Below are positions 25,159-32,877 of a DNA stretch of 64,000 nucleotides, one piece after another; position 1 is the first letter of the stretch; each line of letters starts with the position of its first letter. The DNA is from Pseudolabrys sp. GTDB taxonomy: Bacteria; Pseudomonadota; Alphaproteobacteria; Rhizobiales; Xanthobacteraceae. Location: contig JARYIJ010000001.1 in the NCBI GenBank assembly GCA_029980465.1, positions 2,009,749 to 2,073,748 of the forward strand, given 5' to 3'. Under the pieces are notes generated by a model, which did no database searches, had not been told where the DNA came from, and saw only the letters and a list, made by a program, of their open reading frames with translations. A program made the translations under genes and the position numbers.

Positions 25159-25249
25159 GCGTTGATGCTAGGTGTTGGCAATCCAAATACAATGACATAA
25201 TTCGTTATATGATATATGCTCAAAAGTATGATGAGCGTGCGGCAGGACA
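25159..25249. promoter_or_regulatory. Divergent hyuA/lysR control region
   Basis: 91-bp AT-rich gap. ATAA-ttcg-TTAT at 25197-25208 is a short perfect dyad, followed by overlapping TATATGATATAT; the spacing is reminiscent of a LysR T-N11-A box. Site assignment is by eye. Confidence 0.5.
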
Positions 25250-26194
25250 ATGCCCGACATTAAAGGGATGAACTACTTCATCGAAGTAGCTCGGTTGGGG
25301 AGCTTTTCCGCGGCGGCACGGCAACTCAGGATCACGCAGCCTGCAGTCAGCCGCCGCGTTCGCGCGCTGGAGCAAGAGCTCGGCGTTTCCCTTCTGCAAA
25401 GACGCGGCCGTACCATTCTTCTAACCAGTGCAGGCGCAACCTTGATGGCGCGCGCAACCGCGCTGCAACGTTCGGCCAATGCAATTTATGAAGAGGTCAG
25501 GGCAGGTGCCACAGTGCCGTCAGGGCCGTTGGCGTTGGGTGTCTCTGTCGTTATCGGTCATCTCATCATGGCGCCGCTGATTGACGGCTTCCTCCGACGA
25601 TTTCCAGCTATACGGCTCCATCTGTTTGAAGGTTATTCGAGTTTTGTCGAAGAATGGCTCGCGCACGGTCGGATTGATGCAGGACTGATCTGGGGAGAAC
25701 CGCGTAGTAGCGATTTGTCGGTCGAGCCGCTTCTTGAACTCGAGTTAGCGATTATTGCGCCGAAGAAGCCGCTCGCCGGATGCGAAAATGGTCGGCGGCC
25801 GGTTAAGGCCATACGCCAGCATGAGTTGGTGCGCTTTCCGCTCATTCTGCCAGCCGTGCCGCACGGGCTGCGCATGCTTGCTGAGCGGGCCGCGCAAGTG
25901 ACGAAGCGGCCTCTCAATATTGCGATGGAGTGTGACGGCATCGTGTTGACGCGTGAACTGGTCAAGCAAGGCGTCGGCTATACACTACTCGCGCTGGCTG
26001 GCAGCAAGGAAGAAATCGCCAACGAGCAGCTTCGCGAAATCCGCATTGGACCACCCGCTCCCCATTGGACGCTTTCGATGGCAACTCGCAAAAATAGCGC
26101 TCCTTCTATTGCTGTGACCGAGCTCTCCCGTGCGATCAAGACGACTGTAGGTCAGAAAATCCAGCGGGGAGAACTTCGCGGTCGGATATTCTGA
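25250..26194 (+). CDS. LysR-family transcriptional regulator
   Basis: 314 residues with the N-terminal winged helix (MNYFIEVARLGSFSAAARQLRI, TQPAVSRRVRALEQELGVSL) and a substrate-binding domain (SGPLALGVSVVIGHLIMAPL onward). It is divergent from hyuA and presumably its regulator. The last ~50 codons and the following 16 bases (26044-26210) recur imperfectly at 27484-27651, beyond the next gene, implying a past duplication or integration event at this 3' end. Confidence 0.92.
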   Translation: MPDIKGMNYFIEVARLGSFSAAARQLRITQPAVSRRVRALEQELGVSLLQRRGRTILLTSAGATLMARATALQRSANAIYEEVRAGATVPSGPLALGVSVVIGHLIMAPLIDGFLRRFPAIRLHLFEGYSSFVEEWLAHGRIDAGLIWGEPRSSDLSVEPLLELELAIIAPKKPLAGCENGRRPVKAIRQHELVRFPLILPAVPHGLRMLAERAAQVTKRPLNIAMECDGIVLTRELVKQGVGYTLLALAGSKEEIANEQLREIRIGPPAPHWTLSMATRKNSAPSIAVTELSRAIKTTVGQKIQRGELRGRIF

Positions 26195-26210
26195 GGAGTT
26201 GTACCCTAGG
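26044..26210 (+). repeat. Direct repeat unit 1 (lysR 3' end)
   Basis: Runs from CATTGGACC to CCTAGG and includes the lysR stop. It matches unit 2 (27484-27651) with about 14 substitutions, nearly all transitions, and one inserted T in unit 2. The two units bracket the nucleotidyltransferase-fold gene. Confidence 0.85.
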
Positions 26211-26305
26211 AAATTCTCCCGGCGATGGGGGCATCAAGGCGCGATTCATAAGCCTGACCTCTATTTTCCAAAATGGGCTGTGAATAGTAGTGGCCATACG
26301 AGTGG

Positions 26306-27325
26306 TTACGTTTGCAGGTCCGATCGCGCTCCAACGGTTTCTGCGAGGATGTTACGCGTTTTATCTGGAAGCAGGGCCAGGCCTTCGGTCAAAAGCTGAC
26401 GCCACGTCGGCCCGCGCCCAAAAGCCTCGGACCAGGCCGATTTCAAGTCGTGCGGCCGTTTTTGAAGAAGGACATCGATCAGCGCGGCTGACTGTTGAGC
26501 ATCCTTATCTCGTTTCGCCGATCCGCCTTGACGTCGACGAGCGACGATCAGCTTATGGATGGCGTAACGCTCGGGCGCAGGCACGAGCACGTAGATGCCG
26601 GTACCGTGGAGCAGGACCGCGGGTTCTGGCTCAACAATGAGAAAGTCCAAAAAGCGGAGCGGCTCCGCGTCGGTTTGAAAGGCCGACAGCGCCGCGGGAG
26701 CATCCGTATCTGGTCCTTCGTTTGGTGTGAGGAAGTCGACCCGTAACCCGCCACGGGCGATGTAACTGGTTACGCTCTTTTGGTCGTGAATGTGCGGGAC
26801 CGCCTTGAACGTCTTATCGACACCCTTGAGCACGTCGAGCATCGGAGGAGTGCGGTCTTCAACGGCGACGGAGACATTTTTGAACTGGGCGATGTCGACA
26901 TCGCCAGTTTGCAGATGTTGCAAGGGCAGGCGTGTCCCGAGCATCGGCGCATAGGTTTGGTAGGCGACGGTGCCGACGAGGACACCGCGGAGCCGGAACA
27001 CGCCGGCCTTGGCGAGCGCGGCGACAACATTGCCAATCTCGGGAATGGCGCGTGGCAGGCCAAACGAGCGAACCAGTGTCGACACGAGCGCGCGGCGCTC
27101 GCGTTCGTCCTCGCGACGAGACTGTTGCTCGGAGATCTGTTTCAGCAGCTCGGGCGTCTCCGCGCCCACATATTTCTGGACCCGGCCGGCATCGGTGGAG
27201 GTCTGGAAGTACCAGTACCGCTTCCCCTTGATCGTCTTGGCGACGAATGTTCCGTCGGCAGGAAAGTCGTCACTGAACGCGACGGCCCGGCACCGGTCGA
27301 ACAACTCGGCGTAGGTCGTTTGCAT
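26306..27325 (-). CDS. GSU2403-type nucleotidyltransferase-fold protein
   Basis: 339 residues from ATG 27325. After an N-terminal helical region (AKTIKGKRYWYFQTS, EQQSRREDERERR) comes a minimal nucleotidyltransferase core: LRGVLVGTVAYQTYAPML with TGDVDIAQF (the D-x-D pair) and a later VDFLTPN. The C-terminal part (YAIHKLIVARRRQ, KDAQQSAALIDVL) resembles AbiEii/NTP_transf_8 proteins. Some relatives act in toxin-antitoxin or defence settings, but no partner is visible here. The gene sits alone between two copies of the lysR 3' end, with a palindromic TGCGTATAA cluster just upstream, so it looks like an inserted, self-regulated cargo gene. No molecular target is claimed. Confidence 0.72.
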   Translation of the reverse strand: MQTTYAELFDRCRAVAFSDDFPADGTFVAKTIKGKRYWYFQTSTDAGRVQKYVGAETPELLKQISEQQSRREDERERRALVSTLVRSFGLPRAIPEIGNVVAALAKAGVFRLRGVLVGTVAYQTYAPMLGTRLPLQHLQTGDVDIAQFKNVSVAVEDRTPPMLDVLKGVDKTFKAVPHIHDQKSVTSYIARGGLRVDFLTPNEGPDTDAPAALSAFQTDAEPLRFLDFLIVEPEPAVLLHGTGIYVLVPAPERYAIHKLIVARRRQGGSAKRDKDAQQSAALIDVLLQKRPHDLKSAWSEAFGRGPTWRQLLTEGLALLPDKTRNILAETVGARSDLQT

Positions 27326-27380
27326 GACAAGGGTGGGCGGCGGCATGTGCTGTTTCGAGTGTTATACTCATTTGGCGACA

Positions 27381-27443
27381 TGCGTATAACATGCGCAAGA
27401 CTATCGCTCAAGAAGTTATACGCATTCAGCGAATTGCGTATAA
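27381..27443 (-). promoter_or_regulatory. Repeated TGCGTATAA operator-like sites upstream of the nucleotidyltransferase gene
   Basis: TTATACGCA at 27416-27424 and TGCGTATAA at 27435-27443 form a perfect 9-bp inverted repeat with a 10-base spacer; another exact TGCGTATAA lies at 27381-27389. All fall 55-120 bp upstream of ATG 27325. Three copies of a 9-mer in 63 bp suggests a regulator site, possibly overlapping the promoter. Confidence 0.55.
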
Positions 27444-27483
27444 ATAAGGCAGAAATAGCTTCCGCTGTTGCCATTCGCGGGGT

Positions 27484-27651
27484 CATTGGACCGCCCGCTC
27501 CCCTATTGGACGCTTTCGATGGCGACTTGCAAAAATAGCGCTTCTTCTATTGCCGTGACCGAGCCCTCCCGTGCGATCAAGACGGCTGTAGGCCAGAAAA
27601 TCCGGCGGGGAGAACGTCGCGGTCGGATATTCTGAGGAGCTATGTCCTAGG
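27484..27651 (+). repeat. Direct repeat unit 2 (orphan lysR 3' end)
   Basis: Diverged copy (about 91% by hand count) of 26044-26210, including the lysR stop region and terminal CCTAGG. An extra T near 27505 breaks the reading frame, so this is a non-coding remnant. Confidence 0.85.
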
Positions 27652-27710
27652 GCCTATTGCCCTCGGCACGTCGATCGAAGTTCGTGACCAAGCGGTCGCC
27701 TCGATGCTCC

Positions 27711-27725
27711 AGGGCATAATGCCCT
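27711..27725. repeat. Palindromic AGGGCATAATGCCCT element
   Basis: Palindrome with a single central base, extendable to CAGGGCATAATGCCCTG (27710-27726). It is one of at least four related copies; the others are AGGGCATAAACGCC at 27753-27766, the reverse of 28724-28737, and AGGGCGTAATGCCCT at 28757-28771. Confidence 0.6.
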
Positions 27726-27784
27726 GAGCTTGAACATCTGCTCTTGTGCCGCAGGGCATAAACGCCAAAGCAGGCCTATTTGCC

Positions 27785-28240
27785 CTAGGTCATCGACTCA
27801 TTAAAACGCATCCAAATTCGTATAGATGCGAGTTTGATGGATGCGAGATAGTTGTCGTCGCGCTTATCGTAGCGGGTTGCGACGGCTCGAAAATGCTTAA
27901 GCTTGTTGAAGAAGCGCTCGACGAGATTGCGCTTGCGATAGAGCCTCTTGTTGAACGGCGGCAAGTTCACCCGGTTGGGCATGAGCTTGACATTGGCGCA
28001 TGCGCCGCGTGTGGCAAGCTCCAGCCGCAGGGCGTCGGAGTCGTAGCCGCGGTCGGCCAGCAAGATGTCGCCTCGGCCCAGCGAACCCAGCATGCCGTTT
28101 GCGCTGCGCCCGTCATGCGCCTGGCCCTCGGTGATCTTCAGCAGGATTGGCAGTCCGCAGGCATCGACAAGGGCATGGATTTTGGTGGTCAGCCCGCCCC
28201 GCGAGCGACCCATGCAACGGGATCGCGCCGCTTTTTTTGA
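27785..28240 (-). CDS. IS5/IS427 transposase OrfB (catalytic part, read by frameshift)
   Basis: The frame continues the DDE domain: GRSRGGLTTKIHALVDACG, GDILLADRGYDSDALR (second Asp) and YRKRNLVERFFNKLKHFR (YREK-like Glu motif). It has no good start of its own and is expected as an OrfAB fusion through the A7 slippery site. Its TAG stop (27787-27785) comes from the CTAG target rather than from the element. Confidence 0.82.
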   Translation of the reverse strand, partial: SKKAARSRCMGRSRGGLTTKIHALVDACGLPILLKITEGQAHDGRSANGMLGSLGRGDILLADRGYDSDALRLELATRGACANVKLMPNRVNLPPFNKRLYRKRNLVERFFNKLKHFRAVATRYDKRDDNYLASIKLASIRIWMRFNESMT

Positions 28241-28626
28241 CCGTTGGCGGCGTGCTGATGCACTCGGATCGACGACGAGTCGATCATCTGCAGCGTGCCG
28301 TCGTAAGCCTTCGAAACCGCCTGCAGGATGCGATCCCAGACGCCTGCCTTGCGCCAACGGTTGAAGCGGTTCACGCAGGTCGTGTACGGACCGTAGCGCT
28401 CGGGGATATCCGCCCAAGGCGCGCCGGTGCGCAGCCGCCAGAATATCCCGTTGAGCACCCGCCGGTCGTCCACCCGCTTCACGCCCCGCACCTTGTTCGG
28501 CAACAGCGGCGCTATCACAGACCATTCGAAATCCGTCAGATCAAAACGGGCCATTCAAACCTCCATCGCTGGAGCTTTGAATCACGGTTCGCCAAAAAAC
28601 GGAATCCTATTTATGAGTATGTGACC
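27788..28626 (-). mobile_element. IS5-family (IS427-type) insertion sequence, 839 bp
   Basis: The ends GGTCATCGACTCATT (27788) and, on the other strand, GGTCACATACTCATA (28626) form imperfect terminal inverted repeats. The element is flanked by TA/TA inside CCTAGG on both sides (27784-27789 and 28625-28630), i.e. insertion into CTAG with TA duplication. It contains a two-frame transposase with an A7 slippery run. Length and layout fit the IS427 group, and it appears intact. Confidence 0.85.
28189..28554 (-). CDS. IS5/IS427 transposase OrfA
   Basis: 121-residue N-terminal part (DUF4096-like): DLTDFEWSVIAPLLPNK, RVLNGIFWRLRTGAPWADIPERYGPY, then the start of the catalytic domain MIDSSSIRVHQHA with the first Asp. 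It ends shortly after the run of seven A on the coding strand (28238-28232), where -1 frameshifting would fuse it to OrfB. Confidence 0.85.
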   Translation of the reverse strand: MARFDLTDFEWSVIAPLLPNKVRGVKRVDDRRVLNGIFWRLRTGAPWADIPERYGPYTTCVNRFNRWRKAGVWDRILQAVSKAYDGTLQMIDSSSIRVHQHAANGQKKRRDPVAWVARGAG

Positions 28627-28723
28627 TAGGACGAAATTGTCATCTGTGACATCCATGCCCTAGGACAAAACAGCCGGCTCCAACGTTGACCCAGAAACAG
28701 AATCTGTAGCGCGTCAGACTTAA

Positions 28724-28769
28724 GGCGTTATGCCCTACAGATGCGCAAGAAACTGTAGGGCGTAATGCC
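28724..28769. repeat. 17-bp inverted repeat of the AGGGCRTAAYGCC family
   Basis: Left arm GGCGTTATGCCCTACAG (28724-28740), right arm CTGTAGGGCGTAATGCC (28753-28769), loop 12 bases, two mismatches that become G-U pairs in RNA. It contains two inverted copies of the palindromic element found at 27711. Confidence 0.65.
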
Positions 28770-28992
28770 CTCGAGCGCGACGCGGACATGGTGACCGGTC
28801 TTTGGCCGTGAGCGATAGGGCAAAAAGTCCTAAAAAATCGCGCATCGAGGTGGCTCATCGACAGGGCGCCACTGACAGAGGCGACGATGATCATCGATCA
28901 GGATCGCGAGGATGTTCTCTGGTGTCGCGTCACATTCTCTGCAGGACTGAGGATTCTCCTTCGCGCGAGCATCAGCGTCGGCTTGATGCAAG

Positions 28993-29011
28993 TTGGCAGA
29001 ACGAAGCCAAA
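28993..29011 (+). repeat. 19-bp exact repeat TTGGCAGAACGAAGCCAAA, copy 1
   Basis: Identical to 31285-31303, where it encodes LAERSQ near the end of the 164-residue hypothetical protein. In this copy the same codons are readable but no gene precedes them, so it is a relic of a related cassette. Confidence 0.75.
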
Positions 29012-29504
29012 AAACTGAAGGAATACGACGGATCGTTAGCCGGGCAGACCGACCGTGGTGTCGGCGCCTCGACAGCGTAAGGGAGACCTGTGCGAGCAGC
29101 GGATCCGGATTGTCGACATCGCGGGTTGTTGGATCCACGATATGCTCTTTGTCCTCGCGAAGGCGCGAGTGCCCTTGATATCGATTGACGACTCACCGAA
29201 TCAAGTACACCAGATAAGGCATTGTCGTAGTTTTTTCCCGCGCAAGAGGTGCGGACCCCCGAAAGGGAAGTCCCGTCATGCTCCGCGCGGTTTTTGTTTG
29301 TCCGGCGCCGTCGGCGCCCGCGTCTTCCAAGTCTGACATGGTGATTGGCGCCACCGCGCAGGCTGCGGCGCGCCGGCACGCCACGACCCCCCCAACAATG
29401 TCACCGCGCGGCGACATCGAGCCGCACCGCTGTTCCCACCCCGCTTGCGGGCAGGCCGCGGCCTGCCGGAGCGATATCCAGCATACAGAAAAGGAATGAC
29501 TCAA

Positions 29505-30293
29505 ATGAAATCTAAAAAGCAAAAGACCGCGCAGCTTCGTGTCACAGCCGGGCTGATGTCCGGTTTGCCCGACGCCGAGATCATCGATCGACTGTTCGGC
29601 GGTCCGGCGCTGCTGCCCGGGGAAGATCGGCTGCTCTACGATCAGTTGATGCGGCGGGTTCGGGAGACCGTCCAACCGGTCGACATCATCGACCATCTCC
29701 TGATCGACGACGCGGTTAACTGGGGCTGGGAGGTCCTCCGCCTGCGACGGATCAGGCTCGACCTCTACGCCAAGCTGGAGAAATGGCAGGACGATCAGTT
29801 TGCTAATGCCGAGTTCCGCCAGGTGGTCAGGAATATAGCGACCATCGAGCGGCGGATCGCGATGGCTGAGGATCGTCGTGACCGCGCCCTGCATGAGATC
29901 GAGCGGCGTCATGGCCTGAGAGCCGCAAGGCTACAGCAGATGATCGAGCAGCCTGCAGATGGACCCAGCCGCGCGATCGCGTTGTACACGCCGCAAGCCA
30001 AAATCGACCTGCTACGCGCTCAGCTTGTTGCGGTCGCCGGCGCCCTCCAGGCCGCCAAGGCTGAAGCCGGGTCTGCCGGCGACGTGGTCGAAGAGGCGCC
30101 GCCGGAGGAAGTGGACGAGGCTGCCGAGGGAGCTGCGACCGAACTGGCCGAGGACGAGGCCTCCCTTGTGCCGCAAGAGACCCCGGAGGGGGAGGAGTCC
30201 GAGCTGTCGGCGGTGGACGACTCAGACGAGGCGTCCGACACGCCGGACGAACCCGACGACGAGGCGTGTGATGACTCTGACGAAACCGCCTGA
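29505..30293 (+). CDS. Hypothetical protein, first of a phage-like trio
   Basis: 262 residues from ATG 29505 (AAGGA about 12 bases upstream; ATG 29496 is too close to it). The mainly helical body contains DIIDHLLIDDAVNWGWEVLRLRR and a coiled-coil-like EFRQVVRNIATIERRIAMAEDRRDR. The last ~60 residues are strongly acidic (Glu/Asp/Ser-rich), ending ACDDSDETA. No function recognised. The arrangement with the next two genes recurs in Bradyrhizobium-like genomes. Confidence 0.6.
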   Translation: MKSKKQKTAQLRVTAGLMSGLPDAEIIDRLFGGPALLPGEDRLLYDQLMRRVRETVQPVDIIDHLLIDDAVNWGWEVLRLRRIRLDLYAKLEKWQDDQFANAEFRQVVRNIATIERRIAMAEDRRDRALHEIERRHGLRAARLQQMIEQPADGPSRAIALYTPQAKIDLLRAQLVAVAGALQAAKAEAGSAGDVVEEAPPEEVDEAAEGAATELAEDEASLVPQETPEGEESELSAVDDSDEASDTPDEPDDEACDDSDETA

Positions 30294-30403
30294 TCAATCC
30301 GCTGGGCGCCCGTCGCGGCGTCCAGCCAGGGGGGCGGGGCGGCTCACGCCGGTCGCCTCGCTATCGACGGGTCTTCGAGTCGGTCGCCAAAACGATCTAC
30401 GCC

Positions 30404-30856
30404 ATGGGTGGCGAGTCCTACCACCTCGAGGCGGCCCTCCAAGTCGCGCCCGCCGTCATCGCGCGGTGGGAGGAGGAGCATCCTGCCTTCCGCAAGGCGC
30501 GCCAGGAGGGCGAGGAATTTGCCGATGATACCGTGACGCGGTCTCTGGCGCAGCGCGCCGTCGGCTATACCATCGAGCGCGTCAAGCTGATGCGGATCGA
30601 CGGCAAGGTGGTGCCGGTCCGGTATCCTGTTTGCGTCATCCCGAATGTGAAAGCCTGCTTCTTGTGGCTCGCCAATCGCCGCCCCGAAGAATGGGGTGAC
30701 GTTCTGCCGCGACGCCGCCCGCGCAAGGTCAAGCCGGAATCTGAGCATGACCGGAAGGTCAAGGACTTCTTCCGCACGCTCAACAAGGCCGTGAACACGC
30801 CCGGGGCAGACGAACAAGGTACGCCCGATGACCAGCCTCCGCAAAATCCAGGCTAA
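30404..30856 (+). CDS. Terminase-small-subunit-like DNA-binding protein
   Basis: 150 residues from ATG 30404. MGGESYHLEAALQVAPAVIARW is an HTH of the phage terminase small-subunit type, followed by FRKARQEGEEFADDTVTRSLAQRA and ACFLWLANRRPEEWGD, the common C-terminal block. In-frame codons upstream (RYRRVFESVAKTIYA) also look family-like, but no start codon is in that frame; an ATG at 30271 lies in the adjacent frame, so a small indel near 30345 may have detached the N-terminus. No large terminase or capsid gene is nearby. Confidence 0.6.
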   Translation: MGGESYHLEAALQVAPAVIARWEEEHPAFRKARQEGEEFADDTVTRSLAQRAVGYTIERVKLMRIDGKVVPVRYPVCVIPNVKACFLWLANRRPEEWGDVLPRRRPRKVKPESEHDRKVKDFFRTLNKAVNTPGADEQGTPDDQPPQNPG

Positions 30857-31322
30857 TCGCGCCAACGCGCGCCGCAGCAGGGGTCCCACGACCTCCCGCG
30901 GCCGCGCCCACGCGGCCCGCAATGCCTACCGCCATGGCTTGAGTCTGCCCGTCATGACCGACCCGGCTCTCGCCGAGCAGGTCGTCCTCCTGGCCGGGGT
31001 GATTGCAGGGCCGACCGATGATGCCACCCTCAAGGCCCGCGCCATCGCGGTGGCCGAGGCGCAGGTCGACTTGAGACGGATTCGCCGTGCAAGAGATGCC
31101 GTTGCACCTGACGCCGCCGGTGGCAACGTCGATGATGAAGCCTTCAAGGCCGAGGTCGCGTTCGAGCGCTACGAGCGCCGCGCCTTCTCGAAGTTCAGGA
31201 CCGTGCTGCGCGAGTTTGACCGCGTCCGCCTCGAAATGATTGCGCAAGAGTTGGCGAAACGAACCCAAACGACTGAGACCGACTTGGCAGAACGAAGCCA
31301 AATTCTCATGAGTGATCAGTGA
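30828..31322 (+). CDS. Conserved hypothetical protein of Bradyrhizobium-type cassettes
   Basis: 164 residues, overlapping the terminase-like gene by 29 bp. It opens with a basic, glycine-poor segment (LRKIQANRANARRSRGPTTSRGRAHAARNAYRHG) reminiscent of DNA-binding tails and ends with a helical stretch (FERYERRAFSKFRTVLREFD) and LAERSQ. I recall this as a multi-copy family in rhizobial genomes; function unknown. Confidence 0.55.
   Translation: MTSLRKIQANRANARRSRGPTTSRGRAHAARNAYRHGLSLPVMTDPALAEQVVLLAGVIAGPTDDATLKARAIAVAEAQVDLRRIRRARDAVAPDAAGGNVDDEAFKAEVAFERYERRAFSKFRTVLREFDRVRLEMIAQELAKRTQTTETDLAERSQILMSDQ
31285..31303 (+). repeat. 19-bp exact repeat TTGGCAGAACGAAGCCAAA, copy 2
   Basis: Coding copy within the end of the 30828-31322 gene; partner at 28993-29011. 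The two bracket the three-gene phage-like cassette. Confidence 0.75.
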
Positions 31323-31467
31323 ATTAGATATCTTACCGAGGTGATGGCGCTTCTCCAGGGAAGGAGTGGCGAACTGCGCCATACACGATATTGGCTCAAC
31401 GTGCCGGGTAAGGTCTGAGCTCTGCAGCTCAAAAGACTTTCCACGGCCGACGAATGACGCAGCCCAT

Positions 31468-32076
31468 TTACTGATGCTGCACCACAACCTTCGTGCCGAG
31501 CGGCACCCGATTGTAAAGATCGATGACGTCTTCATTGACCAGCCGGATGCAGCCGGACGAGACGGCATGGCCGATCGTCTCCGGCGCGTTGGTGCCGTGG
31601 ATACGATAGACGGTATTGCCGAGGTTCATCGCGCGGGCGCCGAGCGGGTTGCCGGGTCCGCCGGCCATCCAGCGCGGCAGGTAGGGCTGGCGCTGAATCA
31701 TCTCCGGCGGCGGCACCCAGTCCGGCCATTCGCGCTTGAGCGAGATCTTCTGCGTGCCGCCCCATTGAAAGCCGTCGCGACCCACACCGACGCCGTAGCG
31801 CAACGCGCGTGTCGGCGACTGGATCAGGTAAAGATAGCGGTCCGCGGTGTTGACCACGATCGTGCCTGGTGCGTAGTCGCTGCGGTAATAGACGGGTTGC
31901 CGGCGATACTGATAGTCGAGCAGATCCTCGCTCGAGCCGTGATCGATGCCGGGGTCGACATCCTGGACGGTCGGTTCGGGAATGCCGTCCTGTTGGGCAA
32001 GCGATAGTCGCGGTGCGGCGACGGTGAGCACAATGATGGCAACGACAGCGCCGAGCGGCATTCCCAAGCGAGACAT
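31468..32076 (-). CDS. L,D-transpeptidase (YkuD family)
   Basis: 202 residues with a secretion signal (MPLGAVVAIIVLTVAAPRLSLAQ). The catalytic motif HGTNAPETIGHAVSSGCIRL gives H160, C176 and R178. It would form 3-3 peptidoglycan cross-links or attach proteins to the wall in the periplasm. The RPVYY...PGTIVVNTADRYLYL entry to the fold is typical. It lies downstream of the uracil operon with a 164-bp gap and is probably independent of it. Confidence 0.92.
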   Translation of the reverse strand: MSRLGMPLGAVVAIIVLTVAAPRLSLAQQDGIPEPTVQDVDPGIDHGSSEDLLDYQYRRQPVYYRSDYAPGTIVVNTADRYLYLIQSPTRALRYGVGVGRDGFQWGGTQKISLKREWPDWVPPPEMIQRQPYLPRWMAGGPGNPLGARAMNLGNTVYRIHGTNAPETIGHAVSSGCIRLVNEDVIDLYNRVPLGTKVVVQHQ

Positions 32077-32240
32077 GAGGCCGTCCTCCTGTCTTCAGTA
32101 TAGCGCGTCATCGAAGGGCGGGAACATGGCCCAAGGGGCAATTCCGAAGCGCGTTAACCCTGCCGATACGCAGCAATTTTTCGATAAACCCGATCCCGGC
32201 GTTCGTCCTGCAGGCCGGTTAGGCCGTCCTCATACCGGCA

Positions 32241-32876
32241 TTATTTGGTGCCGAACATGCGATCACCGACGTCGCCGAGGCCGGGCACGATGTATCCGGT
32301 ATCGGTGACATCGTCGTCGATCGCGGCCGTGAAAATCGCGACGTCGGGATGATTGCCGCGCACCGTCTCGATCGCGCGCGGCGTCGCCAGCATGCACAGG
32401 ATCCGGACCTGTTTCGCGCCGGCTTCCTTCAGGCGGTCGATTGCCGCTACGGCGGAATTGCCGGTTGCAAGCATCGGATGGAGTACGAGCGCCAGGCGCT
32501 CCGCCATGTCGTCCGGCGCCTTGAAGAAGTATTCGACCGCGACCAAGATGCGCGGATCGCGGTAAACGCCGACATGCGCGACACGGGCGGCCGGCATCAG
32601 TTTGAGGACACCGTCCAGAAGGCCCATGCCGGCGCGACCGACCGGCGCGAGCACAAGTTTCTTCCCGGCGAGGATTGGCGACTGCATCGCCGCGAACGGC
32701 GTTTCGATTTCGACGGTCTGCAGGGTGAGATCGCGTGTCGCCTCATAGCAAAGCAGCGCGCCGATCTCGCCAAACAACTCGCGGAAGATCTTGGTGGAAC
32801 TCGTCTTGTCGCGCAGCAGCGTCAGCTTGTGCTGCACCAGCGGATGATCGACGACGGTGACGCTCTTTATCGTCAT
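32241..32876 (-). CDS. upp: Uracil phosphoribosyltransferase
   Basis: 211 residues. It catalyses uracil + PRPP to UMP. Family motifs: [23 protein letters not shown] at the N-terminus, VPVGRAG-like [33 protein letters not shown] (PRPP loop) and the C-terminal [21 protein letters not shown] 32876 starts 1 base after the URC4-like stop, implying coupling. Here it is likely the Urc6-type member of the uracil degradation operon. Confidence 0.94.
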   Translation of the reverse strand: MTIKSVTVVDHPLVQHKLTLLRDKTSSTKIFRELFGEIGALLCYEATRDLTLQTVEIETPFAAMQSPILAGKKLVLAPVGRAGMGLLDGVLKLMPAARVAHVGVYRDPRILVAVEYFFKAPDDMAERLALVLHPMLATGNSAVAAIDRLKEAGAKQVRILCMLATPRAIETVRGNHPDVAIFTAAIDDDVTDTGYIVPGLGDVGDRMFGTK

Positions 32877-32877
32877 T

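Larger units (their letters stand above)
28631..29504. other. Gene-free stretch with repeats and a coding remnant
   Basis: No supportable full gene in about 870 bp. Contents: a long inverted repeat (28724-28769), a short remnant frame KLAERSQK around 28990-29013 that copies the C-terminus of the 30828 protein, and a GC-rich patch (29250-29340) with local dyads such as GGAC...GTCC. Several frames of 60-130 codons cross it but share no family features. Confidence 0.45.

Noticed and set aside
27653..28800. CRISPR-like array from the repeated AGGGCATAA words
   Set aside because: The copies are short, irregularly spaced and in both orientations; they look like palindromic interspersed repeats, not direct repeats with spacers.
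29250..29330. Possible structured RNA or terminator (GGAC...GTCC and GC-rich dyads followed by GGTTTTTGTTTG)
   Set aside because: The pairing is short and interrupted, and no known RNA family consensus could be matched by eye.
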